A stretch of 64,000 nucleotides of DNA. Source: Trinickia fusca. Lineage in GTDB: Bacteria; Pseudomonadota; Gammaproteobacteria; Burkholderiales; Burkholderiaceae. The stretch is taken from positions 186,001 to 250,000 of the forward strand of contig NZ_RBZV01000008.1 of NCBI RefSeq assembly GCF_003628145.1. The letters run 5' to 3'. The number at the start of each line of letters is the position of its first letter. The first letter of the stretch is position 1. The notes beneath the pieces are model-generated. The model was not told the DNA's origin. It searched no databases and worked only from the letters and a program-made list of their open reading frames with translations. Shown here piece after piece: positions 8,965 to 17,280 of the stretch. A program made the translations under genes and the position numbers.

Positions 8965-9714
8965 CTACGCGGTACGCGTCGCGTCGCCGGGCGCACCCGG
9001 CAGCAGTTGCAGGATGTCGTAGCGATGCGCGCCCACACCCTGGCCAAACGCCGACGCTACGGTCGTCGAGGTATAGCCGTACTCGGCCAGCAACGCCGTG
9101 AGCGCGCTGTCGTCCCCCTGGCTGCTGAACCCGATCAACAGCCGGCCACCCGGCGCGAGATAGTTCGGTGCCTCGCGCAGGAATCGCCGGTGCGCGGCAT
9201 ACCCCGCATCGCAAAACGCGTGGAGAATCGTCTTGTCGAACACGTAGTCTTCCGGCACGAACACGAAGTTCGAATTCCAGAAGATCGCGTCGAACCGCTC
9301 GCCTGGATTCAGCACGTCGAACAGGTCGCCGTGGCGCGCCGACACGATATCCTCCACGCCATGCAGCGCCGCGTTCGCACGCGTGTTTTGCACCGCCGCC
9401 TCACTGATATCCGAGGCGACGACGGGCCGACAGCCCGACAGCGCCGCCGTCACCGCCGTCACGCCCGCGCCGCAACCGATTTCCAGGAACGCGCCGCCGC
9501 TCGGGTAGGGCAGGTGTTGCGTGAAGAGGCCCGTCGATTGAAAGTGCGTCGGCGGGAACACGTCGGGATGGACAACGAAGCGCCGCCCCATGCACGTGTA
9601 CTCAGACAACTGTTCCGCTTCCGCGACGGCGAGCCGCTGTCGCACCGACGCGATCGCGTCGGATTCGTAGATGTGATCGCTCATCTGCTCTCCAGATTGG
9701 GGATGCGTGCTCAA
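8965..9714 (-). CDS. SAM-dependent class I methyltransferase
   Basis: A 249-residue Rossmann methyltransferase. Motif I is FLEIGCGAGVTAVTAALSG, the acidic end of strand 2 is VVASDISEAAV, and DAIFWNSNFV stands where N6/release-factor-type enzymes have NPPY. This altered NSNF motif suggests a small-molecule rather than glutamine or adenine substrate. The ATG at 9714 overlaps the stop of the upstream 839-residue gene by 4 bp (ATGA), indicating translational coupling; MSDH at 9684 is an alternative start. It may methylate the cluster 1 product. Confidence 0.82.
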   Translation of the reverse strand: MSTHPQSGEQMSDHIYESDAIASVRQRLAVAEAEQLSEYTCMGRRFVVHPDVFPPTHFQSTGLFTQHLPYPSGGAFLEIGCGAGVTAVTAALSGCRPVVASDISEAAVQNTRANAALHGVEDIVSARHGDLFDVLNPGERFDAIFWNSNFVFVPEDYVFDKTILHAFCDAGYAAHRRFLREAPNYLAPGGRLLIGFSSQGDDSALTALLAEYGYTSTTVASAFGQGVGAHRYDILQLLPGAPGDATRTA

Positions 9715-12230
9715 AGGTCAGCGCCGGCCGGTACCTGGGGACCGCTTGACGTCGCCGTGCGCCGCGCCAGATGCAGCACGTCGCCGCCGTCATTGGACAT
9801 CTGCCGCAGAATCGACGGCGCCGAGTGCCGCAGCAGGCGCTTGAGTACCTTGCCGGTCGCACCCAGCGGCAGAAACGACAGGCTGCGCACCACGGCGACC
9901 GCGATTGCGTCGTCCGCCAGCGCCTGGCCGCGTGCCTCGAGCGCGCCGCGCAGCGCGTCCAGCACGCGCGCCGCGACCGTTTCGGCACTTTCCTCCGTCT
10001 GACGTTCCGGCAGCACGAGCGCGAGCAGCAACGGATCACTCGCGTCGTCACCCTCGACACCGACCACCGCGACGTCGCAGACCCCCGGCACCTGCTGCGC
10101 GATCTCCTCGAGCAGCAGGGTGTGCAGCGGGCCCGCCGGCGACGCCACCACGTCCACCTCGCGATCGATCTGATAGAAATCGCCGTCCTTGCAGTACGCC
10201 ACGTCGCCCGTCAGGAAGTACCCGCCGCGCCATGCACTCGCGGTGCGGGCCGGCTGGTTCCAATAGCCGGACGTCACCGTGGGCGAGCGCACCGCCAGCA
10301 GACCTATCTGGCCAGGCTGCACTTCGTCGCCGGTCTCGGGGTCGAGGATCTTGGCGACGGCGATGTCCACCGGACGGCCGATCGAGCGCTGCGGCGCGAT
10401 CGCATCCGCCGTCGATTCGCTGCGAAAGAGCGCCATCCCCAGCTCCGAGCTGCCGAACGCGTCGATGAAGCGCGAGTGCGGCGCGCCCGTCAGCAGGCGG
10501 CGCGTATGGCTCTGATGTGCGGCATCGCCCATGCTGAACCAACGCCGTACCGACGCGAACTCGTTCTCCACCACGCCGCCTTCGACGAGCAGCATGTAGC
10601 TCTTCGGAAACGCCACCACGGTCGTCGGCGCGAACGCACGGATCGCCTCGCGCACCGCGTCACCTTCCTGCGTGCCGAGCACATAAGTCGGAATGCCATG
10701 CAGCACCGCGGTCTCGAGATGGCTGATGGCGGCCGAGTGCGATTGCGGCAACGCAGTCAGCAGCCGCTCGTCCGGGCCCTCGGCGAAACGCCCGATGCGG
10801 GCCCGCTTGCCCATGAAGAACTGGCGGTGCTCGAACCGCACGGCCTTCGGCACACCCGTCGTGCCCGACGTATGGCTCAGCATCACGAGCGTCGAATCCT
10901 GCGGCGCCAGCGGCCACCAGCCGGGCACTTGCGCATCCCGGCGCAAGGGTGCCGACGTCACGTCGACGATGCCCTGCTCCTCATTGAGCACCTTCCACTG
11001 CTGAACGAACGCGCTCGAAGCCAACGTGTGCGCGTCGACCACCAACCTGCCGAAGCCGTTCTCGCGCATGTACGCCGCGCCGACTTCCGCCGGCATCCCC
11101 GGATTGATCAGCGCGATCGTCGCGCCCAGGCTCGTCACCGCGAGATAGTGGAGGAACGGCGCGATGCCGTCCTCGACGCACACCGCGACGACGCCATCCT
11201 GCTCGACGCCCAACTGCACGTACCACTCGGCCAGCGCCTTCCGGTAAGTCTGCAGCGTGTCGAGACTGAACGAGTGAACCGTCGTGCCGTCCGCATAGCG
11301 CACCGGCTTGTCCAGATGCAGGAACTCGACCTCCTTCGCCGTGCTGAGCGCGAAGCACAGATCCAGGAAATTGGCGCTGCCGAGCGACGCGTCGGCGCGC
11401 AATGCGGCGAGCGCATCGGCCGGCAGCATCGCGCTATCGACCGCCGGCGCATCGTGCGCGCGCGCCGCTGCGTCGTCGCGTGCAGGCGTGCCGACTTGCA
11501 CGGGCGCGGCCCCTGCGCCGTGCGACAGCAGATCGGCGAGCATCGCCATCCGCAGCCTCACCATCTCTTCGCCGACGGCGATCACACGCGGGCGCCGGTA
11601 CGGCCGCTCCGCCACCATGCGATCGATGATTTCGCGCATCACGATCGCATGCTGCTCGTCCTCTTCGACGTGGATCTGGAAGAAGCGCTGCGCCCGCTCC
11701 GGCGCATTCGCACGCCGCAGCGCGTCGAGGACGGGGCCATAGATGATCGGCACGATCGCCTCCGCGCCAAGACACAGGGCGGCCAGACCATCGAGCGGAT
11801 CCCCCCCGCGGCAATAGCGGAACATCGTGTCGATCAGCGCTCGCGTACTTGCCAGCATCGGACGGCTGCCCGGCACCGCCGACATCTCGTCCATCGCCTG
11901 GCGATACAGCTCCGCGTGCGAGATCTGATCCGTATCGTCGCCCGACAGCTCTTCCGCGAGGTTGTGTGACAACGCCTTGAACTCGTCCTGCTCGGGCAGG
12001 CTGCCCATCAGCGAGCACAAGTAGCGCGTGAAGTACTGCGAATAGTAGCGATGCTGGATCAGGAAACCGCGCAACTGATCCGTGCCGATCGTCCCGTTGC
12101 GGCAAGCCGTCAGGAACGGATTCGCGTTCAGCTCCGTGAGCAGGCCCGACGGAAACACGTCGGCCCACAGCGGCGACAGCGTGTAATCGGATCGGGCAGC
12201 ACCCGCCTGTTGATGTTTCGTCGATTCCAT
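9711..12230 (-). CDS. HDO (heme-oxygenase-like diiron) domain fused to ANL adenylating enzyme
   Basis: An 839-residue two-domain protein. Residues 1-240 form an all-helical heme-oxygenase-like domain with a plausible diiron ligand set: E94 in NLAEELSG, H105, E157 in CLGAEAIVP, and H187-x3-D191-x2-H194 in HVEEDEQHA. Residues about 270-839 are an acyl-CoA synthetase/adenylation module with the phosphate loop LSHTSGTTGVPKAV (451-464), an FGSSELG motif, the YFLTGDVAYCKDGDFY region and a C-terminal GATGKVLKRLLR bearing the catalytic lysine. No carrier domain is present. GGAG lies 8 bp before the ATG. One chain probably activates a carboxylate as AMP ester and oxidises it or a partner; the substrate is unknown. 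Confidence 0.85.
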   Translation of the reverse strand: MESTKHQQAGAARSDYTLSPLWADVFPSGLLTELNANPFLTACRNGTIGTDQLRGFLIQHRYYSQYFTRYLCSLMGSLPEQDEFKALSHNLAEELSGDDTDQISHAELYRQAMDEMSAVPGSRPMLASTRALIDTMFRYCRGGDPLDGLAALCLGAEAIVPIIYGPVLDALRRANAPERAQRFFQIHVEEDEQHAIVMREIIDRMVAERPYRRPRVIAVGEEMVRLRMAMLADLLSHGAGAAPVQVGTPARDDAAARAHDAPAVDSAMLPADALAALRADASLGSANFLDLCFALSTAKEVEFLHLDKPVRYADGTTVHSFSLDTLQTYRKALAEWYVQLGVEQDGVVAVCVEDGIAPFLHYLAVTSLGATIALINPGMPAEVGAAYMRENGFGRLVVDAHTLASSAFVQQWKVLNEEQGIVDVTSAPLRRDAQVPGWWPLAPQDSTLVMLSHTSGTTGVPKAVRFEHRQFFMGKRARIGRFAEGPDERLLTALPQSHSAAISHLETAVLHGIPTYVLGTQEGDAVREAIRAFAPTTVVAFPKSYMLLVEGGVVENEFASVRRWFSMGDAAHQSHTRRLLTGAPHSRFIDAFGSSELGMALFRSESTADAIAPQRSIGRPVDIAVAKILDPETGDEVQPGQIGLLAVRSPTVTSGYWNQPARTASAWRGGYFLTGDVAYCKDGDFYQIDREVDVVASPAGPLHTLLLEEIAQQVPGVCDVAVVGVEGDDASDPLLLALVLPERQTEESAETVAARVLDALRGALEARGQALADDAIAVAVVRSLSFLPLGATGKVLKRLLRHSAPSILRQMSNDGGDVLHLARRTATSSGPQVPAGADL

Positions 12231-12290
12231 CTATCGTTCTCCGGCGCTGTGCCCGCCGCCTCGTGCGGGGCCACAGCGCATTGATCACTC

Positions 12291-13094
12291 TTAAACCGCG
12301 TCCAGTTCCTCGGCGAGCTCGACTTCGCCCTTCACGCACGCCGAAAGTCGCTCGAGCAGCGCGAGCGGTCTGGGATGCTGAAAGACGTTGCGGCCAATGC
12401 AAAGGCCGCTCGCACCGCTCAGGATCGCCGCACGCGTCATCGCCACCAGTGATTCCTCGCTGGCCTTATCGCCGCCCGCGAAGAAAATACGGATGTCACG
12501 GCTATGACGGGCCACCAACGCGGGCACCTCGCTCTCAAACTCCGGAAACGCCAGCTTCACCGCATCCGAGCCGAGCTCCGCGACGACCCGCACGAGATGG
12601 CTCAGCCGTGCGATCCGTTCAGCCGGCGTCGGCGACTTCACCTTGTCGTACAGCATCGTCAGAACCGGCAGCCCTGCCGCGTGTGCGGCATCCGTCACCG
12701 CGCCGAGCATCGTGAAGTTGTGTGCGAAGTTATCCGCCGTGAAATTGACCTGGATCGATACGGCATCCGCGCCCAGCCGCAACGCCGCCTCGACGTTCGA
12801 CACCATGACCTTGGTGTCTCCGTCGCTCGACAGATTCGCCATGCCGTTCAGGTGCACGATGACGCCCGTCGACGGGTGCAGCATGTCGCGCAGGATCAGC
12901 CGTTCGATCAGCCCCTTGTGTCCAAGCACCGCGCTGATGTGGTCGGTTCCGATCCAGCCCTCGAAGTCATCCGTCGCCTGCATGCCCGCGATCGGCCCCA
13001 GCGTCAAACCATGGTCCACCGGCACGATCAGCCCGCGTTGCGATTCCGGGAACAGGATTCGACGCTCTCTCAATTTCCTGCCGACGTAGCCCAT
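12291..13094 (-). CDS. GriI/AroA'-type DhnA-family aldolase (ADH synthase-like)
   Basis: A 267-residue class I aldolase of the DhnA/FbaB fold. Family blocks are LIVPVDHGLTLGP, GVIVHLNGMANLSSD, AVSIQVNF, and the Schiff-base lysine region DAVKLAFPEFESEV. In Streptomyces, GriI joins aspartate semialdehyde and dihydroxyacetone phosphate into a C7 amino sugar; the archaeal homologue makes 2-amino-3,7-dideoxyheptulosonate. GGAGG precedes the ATG at 13094. It lies 8 bp after the DHQ synthase II gene, the usual partner, so this pair probably makes an aminohydroxybenzoate for cluster 1. A dehydroquinate role is less likely in an organism expected to carry the standard pathway. Confidence 0.88.
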   Translation of the reverse strand: MGYVGRKLRERRILFPESQRGLIVPVDHGLTLGPIAGMQATDDFEGWIGTDHISAVLGHKGLIERLILRDMLHPSTGVIVHLNGMANLSSDGDTKVMVSNVEAALRLGADAVSIQVNFTADNFAHNFTMLGAVTDAAHAAGLPVLTMLYDKVKSPTPAERIARLSHLVRVVAELGSDAVKLAFPEFESEVPALVARHSRDIRIFFAGGDKASEESLVAMTRAAILSGASGLCIGRNVFQHPRPLALLERLSACVKGEVELAEELDAV

Positions 13095-13102
13095 GACGCC
13101 TC

Positions 13103-14422
13103 CTATTTCTCGAGAATCGTTTCGTTGATCTTGATCCCCACATGCCGACCCGGCTCCGTCACATAGCCAAGCACCTTGTCGCCCGGCTTCAGCTCGGAAA
13201 TGTTCAGCGGCTTGGCCGCGTCGGAGAACACCCGCACGTGCCAGTCGTCCTGCATCAGGATGTTCACGCGCTCGCCACCCGCGAACTCGACCTCGATGAG
13301 CCGCAGCGGCCGTTGCTCGATCTTGACGCGACCGACCGCCGCGCGCCGCACGCGCCCCTTCGAATTCACGATCATCACCGGCGAGCCCGCCTTCAGTTCG
13401 CTCATGTAGTCGGTGCGGTTCTCGGTGTTGAAGACGTACGAATGCATGGCGGCTGCGTTCACGCGGAACGGGCGCAGCTCCATGTACGGCAGGAAGAACA
13501 CTTCAGGGCAGCACAGCAACCCGCCTTGCGACGTGCTGCCGACCAGCATCCCTTCATCCGGCTCGAACAGCGTCGCGGTATCGATGCAGGCGCGATAGCC
13601 CATGCCCACCGGCCGGCTCTCGACGACGGTGCCGACCTGTATCGGCAGGTTGGGGTTCTCCGCCTGCGACATGCGGTCGAGGAACGAGCTCATCAGATGG
13701 TGATCGCGCGGCGAGAAGATCACCCCTTCCGCGCCATACTCCATCACGCCGTACGACACGATCGCGTCGTCGACGTTGGCGGGATCCTTGACCTCTTTCA
13801 TCAGGATCGTGCCCGTCGACTGCAGCGACGCAATCACGAGTTCGAGCGGAATGTTCGTGGGGTCGCGGAACAGGATCCACAGATAGTTGAAGTTCAGGCC
13901 TTCATTGATCGAGCCCAGCAAGCTTTCGCGATCGTCCACGTAGCTCGTGTAGCAGGTGATGAAACCTTCCTCGCCCAACTGGCTCAGGACGAGCGCGTCG
14001 TGATACGCGACGCTGCGGTTGCGCTTGCCGTCCGCCGTCTTGAACGCCGCGAACTGCGGGCTCTCGCGAAACGCCTTCAGCTCTGCCGCGTCGCGCAGCT
14101 TCAGCACGACCTGCATGCGATCGGGAATCGCCGGCAGCAGGCGCTCGACGTTGTCCATGTACACCACGATGCCGCTGTAGAGCGAATTGATGACGCGCAC
14201 GAACATGCTGTCGTCGGGCTGCTTCTTCGCAAGCTGGGTGGTGTCGAACCAGATCAGCTGACCGTCGAGCGTGGCGCGCTTCGACTGACCGCTCGTCCGG
14301 ACGTTGGCCAGCTTGACCGAGGTGCGCTTCGATACGGTTTCCGGTGTCTCGAATTGCGACGGCGCCTCTTCTCGCACCACCGGTGCTTCCTTGCTCTTCG
14401 TTACGACATTGACGTTGCTCAC
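13103..14422 (-). CDS. GriH/AroB'-type 3-dehydroquinate synthase II family cyclase
   Basis: A 439-residue protein of the archaeal-type DHQ synthase II family. Diagnostic segments are GMLVGSTSQGGLL, ELRPFRVNAAAMHSYV, YMSELKAGSPVMIVNSKGR and VGRVKIEQRPLRLIEVEF. GriH cyclises the GriI product to 3-amino-4-hydroxybenzoate, whereas archaeal members form dehydroquinate. An N-terminal extension of about 40 polar residues precedes the conserved core. The start is GTG at 14422 with GGAG upstream; the gene is followed within 8 bp by the GriI-like aldolase. Family is certain; the exact product rests on the gene pair and neighbours. Confidence 0.9.
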   Translation of the reverse strand: MSNVNVVTKSKEAPVVREEAPSQFETPETVSKRTSVKLANVRTSGQSKRATLDGQLIWFDTTQLAKKQPDDSMFVRVINSLYSGIVVYMDNVERLLPAIPDRMQVVLKLRDAAELKAFRESPQFAAFKTADGKRNRSVAYHDALVLSQLGEEGFITCYTSYVDDRESLLGSINEGLNFNYLWILFRDPTNIPLELVIASLQSTGTILMKEVKDPANVDDAIVSYGVMEYGAEGVIFSPRDHHLMSSFLDRMSQAENPNLPIQVGTVVESRPVGMGYRACIDTATLFEPDEGMLVGSTSQGGLLCCPEVFFLPYMELRPFRVNAAAMHSYVFNTENRTDYMSELKAGSPVMIVNSKGRVRRAAVGRVKIEQRPLRLIEVEFAGGERVNILMQDDWHVRVFSDAAKPLNISELKPGDKVLGYVTEPGRHVGIKINETILEK

Positions 14423-14493
14423 GCGTTTTCTCCTGATTGATGGTTGTGTGCATCGATCTCGACTTGGCCGCAGCCGCGCCGCACACCGGACAT

Positions 14494-14772
14494 TCAGACG
14501 GTCACCAATCCCTCGGACACCGGCTCGAGTGCCAGCGCCGTGTGGACCGTCCTACAACACCTCACGTACAAAACACGGGGCGGCTTCTTCCGCACGTATT
14601 GGCGTACCGCGACGATCGCCGACTCCAGGCAATCGGGACATACATCGACCGATTCGCTCGGGTAACAGAGGTAACTCGTACCGCTGCAGAAGAAGACATA
14701 CCCCTTCCGAGTCGGAATACGCGCCTCATCGAACAATCTGATTTCCCAGCGAACGTTTGCTTTTTCCGCCAT
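14494..14772 (-). CDS. Small Cys-rich protein in cluster 1 (CxxC)
   Basis: A 92-residue protein with six cysteines: C29, C36, the pair C45-x2-C48 in VCPDC, and adjacent C72-C73. The N-terminal half looks like antiparallel strands (NVRWEIRLFDEARI, KGYVFFCSGTSYLC). The spacing would suit a zinc or iron-sulfur ribbon. A strong GGAGGAG ribosome site precedes the ATG at 14772, and the gene sits between the GST and DHQ synthase II genes in a tight same-strand array, so it is probably real and part of the pathway. I do not recognise the family. Confidence 0.7.
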   Translation of the reverse strand: MAEKANVRWEIRLFDEARIPTRKGYVFFCSGTSYLCYPSESVDVCPDCLESAIVAVRQYVRKKPPRVLYVRCCRTVHTALALEPVSEGLVTV

Positions 14773-14818
14773 GAGCGAATCTCCTCCGACTGCGCCGATG
14801 AACGGTGGATCGCGGGCG

Positions 14819-15451
14819 TCAGAAATCCGGCTGCAACTCCGGGCTGGCGCGCTTGAAATCCGGATCGGCCATGGCGTGCGAATAGACCGCCATGACCCTC
14901 GGATACGCATCGACGTCGCACTTGTTGCGCAACGCGTTCGCGACTTGCGGAACGAGGCAGCAATCGGCCAGCGTGGCCGATTCCCCGAAGCAGAAGGGCC
15001 CGGAACCGTAACGCCCGAGCAGCTTCTCGAGCGCCGATAGTCCTGACGCCACCCAGTGCGCGTACCATTGCGTGACCTTCGACTCGTCGATGCCGAGGTC
15101 CTTGCGCAGATAATTGAGGACCCGCAAGTTGTCGATCGGATGGATATCGCAGGCGATCGCGTAAGACGCCTCCAGCACCCTCGCCCTTTGCAACGACTCA
15201 CTCGGGATGAGCCGCGGGGTCGGATAGGCGTGATCGAGATAGTCGATGATCGCCAGCGACTGCGTGAGGACGACGTCCTTGTCCACCAACACCGGGACGC
15301 CGGCCGCGAAATTGATCTCCCGGAAATCGGCCGCCCAGTTCTTTCCGGTCCGGAGATCGACCGGGATATATTCGTAATCGATTTTCTTCAGCGACAGCGC
15401 GAGCCGAACCCGATACGACGTCGAGCTCATACAGAAGTTATAAAGTTGCAT
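14819..15451 (-). CDS. Zeta-class glutathione S-transferase / maleylacetoacetate isomerase-like
   Basis: A 210-residue GST. The zeta signature MSSTSYRVRLALSLK at residues 8-22 gives the catalytic SSxSxRVR motif. GVPVLVDKDVVLTQSLAIIDYL supplies the glutathione-binding cis-Pro and Ser. Family members isomerise maleylacetoacetate, maleylpyruvate or related cis-enones with glutathione after oxidative ring opening. Its place directly after a PcpA-type ring-cleaving dioxygenase suggests it isomerises that enzyme's open-chain product. No fumarylacetoacetase-type hydrolase is nearby, so the pathway may be biosynthetic rather than catabolic. Confidence 0.88.
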   Translation of the reverse strand: MQLYNFCMSSTSYRVRLALSLKKIDYEYIPVDLRTGKNWAADFREINFAAGVPVLVDKDVVLTQSLAIIDYLDHAYPTPRLIPSESLQRARVLEASYAIACDIHPIDNLRVLNYLRKDLGIDESKVTQWYAHWVASGLSALEKLLGRYGSGPFCFGESATLADCCLVPQVANALRNKCDVDAYPRVMAVYSHAMADPDFKRASPELQPDF

Positions 15452-15521
15452 CTCATCCTCGGTATTGCGGGTGTTTGTGTCTCGTCGACGCTTGTCCCGG
15501 ATAGTTCCGGGTGTTGCGGGA

Positions 15522-16469
15522 CTAGACAGTCAGGCTCTCCAGCGTGCTCAAGATGTCCTGCCTCCTGCTTTCGAACTGGCTGGGTATCATCAGGGTCGTA
15601 CCGAGCTTCTCGTAGGGCTCGTCGATCAGAAAGCCTTCCGCCTTTGACACGGCAATTTCGAACAGCACGCCACTCGGCGTTCTCACGTAGATCGAATCGA
15701 AATAGCCGCGGTCCTTCACTTCGGAGACGTCGACGAAGCCGTATCCGACCAGTCGCGACTTGATTTCGTTCTGCGTTTGCATCGTATTCACCGCGAATGC
15801 GCAGTGGTGGACGGTGCCTTGACCGAAGGTCCAGGAACCCGGGTTGGCATTCGTTTTTTCGAAGTCGACGAACCGGAATTGCTCGCCGTCACCGAATTTG
15901 TAACGGTAATGGCTGCCATCCTTCCCCACCGCCGCGCCCTCCCAGCAATTCGACAGAAAATCGCCGAAATTGTCGACATCGTGCGTATCGATCGTGATCC
16001 CATCGATATCGATAATTTCACACTCAGCCGGAACGACACCGTTCGAATAAGACTGCCCACCGACGCGCGTCACGCCGACGAACTCGTATCCGATTCCACA
16101 CGGGTGATTGAATTTGACACGCCGGCCGCCGAATTTCTCGTACTCGAGTGCCGGAACACCGAATGACTCGAGCCGATTGATCCAGAAATTCAACGAATGC
16201 TCCGGCACCGACAAGCTGATTGCCGAGACCTGGCCGGCTCCCTTTTTACCGAAAAGGCCTGCCTTACCAAACGGCAATGTCGTAATAACCGTACCCTCGT
16301 TTCCGATGTGATTACCGTAATAGAGGTGATAAATCGGGAGATCACCGTCGTACAGCACGGTCTTCTTCAGAATCTTCAGCCCTAGCAATTTCGTATGAAA
16401 ATCAAAATCTTCCTGAGCCGACCCGACGTTCAGGGTCACATGGTGGAATCCGAGAATGTTATGTCCCAT
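15522..16469 (-). CDS. PcpA/LinE-type hydroquinone ring-cleaving dioxygenase (VOC family)
   Basis: A 315-residue two-domain vicinal-oxygen-chelate dioxygenase. It resembles PcpA (dichlorohydroquinone 1,2-dioxygenase) along its length, for example LPIYHLYYG, GTVITTLPFG, GSHYRYKFGD and RGYFDSIYVRTPSGVLFEI. The predicted Fe(II) ligands are all present: H10 in GFHHVTLNV, H222 in TVHHCAF and E271 in VLFEI. The ATG at 16469 has CTGGAG upstream; a longer TTG-started frame exists but lacks a ribosome site. Base composition is visibly more AT-rich than the downstream cluster genes. It is the promoter-proximal gene of cluster 1 and probably opens a para-dihydroxylated ring. Confidence 0.88.
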   Translation of the reverse strand: MGHNILGFHHVTLNVGSAQEDFDFHTKLLGLKILKKTVLYDGDLPIYHLYYGNHIGNEGTVITTLPFGKAGLFGKKGAGQVSAISLSVPEHSLNFWINRLESFGVPALEYEKFGGRRVKFNHPCGIGYEFVGVTRVGGQSYSNGVVPAECEIIDIDGITIDTHDVDNFGDFLSNCWEGAAVGKDGSHYRYKFGDGEQFRFVDFEKTNANPGSWTFGQGTVHHCAFAVNTMQTQNEIKSRLVGYGFVDVSEVKDRGYFDSIYVRTPSGVLFEIAVSKAEGFLIDEPYEKLGTTLMIPSQFESRRQDILSTLESLTV

Positions 16470-17280
16470 CGCAGCTCCAGAAAAATAAAAGAACTCAACC
16501 GAAGACAATGCTCAGAACGGCGTCAGCTCTACCCCATCACGCTTGCGTAACCAAGCGCGATCGCCCGAACATATCGCCGGTAATCGGAAATCAACGCTCA
16601 ATAAATGGGAATGCTCGTGCTATCGATATTCACCGACACGAACGATGACAATTTCGCGAATCACGAAATTGCCCCATATAGGTCGCACGCCACGCCAGAT
16701 TCGAATCAAACGGCCTGGTATGTATACTTTCGACAATGGCACTCAAAACAGAACCACGTCATGCGATTCTGCTTATCCCGCCTGCATATCGCTTGGGCAG
16801 GGAAATTCTGTTTGGGTTCACCCTTGCTGTCAATTAACAATTTTTTGTAGGTATGCGCATTCCTACCAGTTCAACTATGATTTTTCTACCGCCAACATCA
16901 AGAAAAACGCATTGAATCAGTAAAATTTTTCAATAAGGAATGAATACAGGCATTTTCGCGCGGAGGAATGCGCGGCAATCATGATTAAGCATCGGGAGAT
17001 GGGTGTCGCATACGGATGATCGCGCGGCCACCGCGAGGCGGTGCCTCGACGGTCCCAACGAACTGGTGCGCAAGCGGAACGCGACGAAGCCGATAGGACA
17101 TGGCCCGAATGGCCACGTCCTATCGGCTTCCTTGCCGGTGCCGAACGAAGGTCGGAAGTCGACGGTCGGGGCGCGCTCCGCCCCATCGAGAATCACGCAC
17201 TGAAACCTCGAGCGTGCCTCGACGAGGGCCGTGAGCAGCCCCTTGCTTCCCGTCTTCTGGAAGGGCGCGGCCTCGGCCGC
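16470..17280. promoter_or_regulatory. AT-rich leader/promoter region of cluster 1
   Basis: About 810 bases without a convincing gene. On the minus strand, TTGACA (16833-16828), a 17-bp spacer and CAGAAT (16810-16805) form a candidate sigma-70 promoter, which would give a leader of roughly 330 nt before the dioxygenase start. A perfect 10-bp palindrome, GATTCGAATC, lies at 16699-16708. The AT-rich part runs from about 16550 to 16920; the part near the upstream MFS gene returns to high GC and carries hairpins. Confidence 0.4.
17086..17130. terminator. Long perfect hairpin downstream of MFS gene
   Basis: GAAGCCGATAGGAC (17086-17099) pairs with GTCCTATCGGCTTC (17117-17130). After one mismatch TGGCC pairs with GGCCA around the loop CGAAT, giving a 45-nt stem-loop. 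A smaller 6-bp GC hairpin lies at 17168-17184. Both are downstream of the MFS stop (17281) on the minus strand and could end its transcript before cluster 1. No T tract follows, so this may instead be a protein-binding or repeat element. Confidence 0.5.

Noticed and set aside
7831-11969. Very long open frames (723 and 732 codons) on the plus strand
   Set aside because: They lie antisense to the monooxygenase, methyltransferase and HDO-ANL genes, are Arg/His/Ala-rich and show no family motifs. They are high-GC shadows.
16699-16708. A tRNA T-arm-like GATTCGAATC (possible tRNA or attachment site)
   Set aside because: No acceptor stem, anticodon arm or CCA context surrounds it. It is better read as a short palindrome.
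16605-16923. Short frames in the AT-rich leader of cluster 1
   Set aside because: They have no ribosome site, no hydrophobic or domain pattern, and overlap each other. They are probably non-coding.
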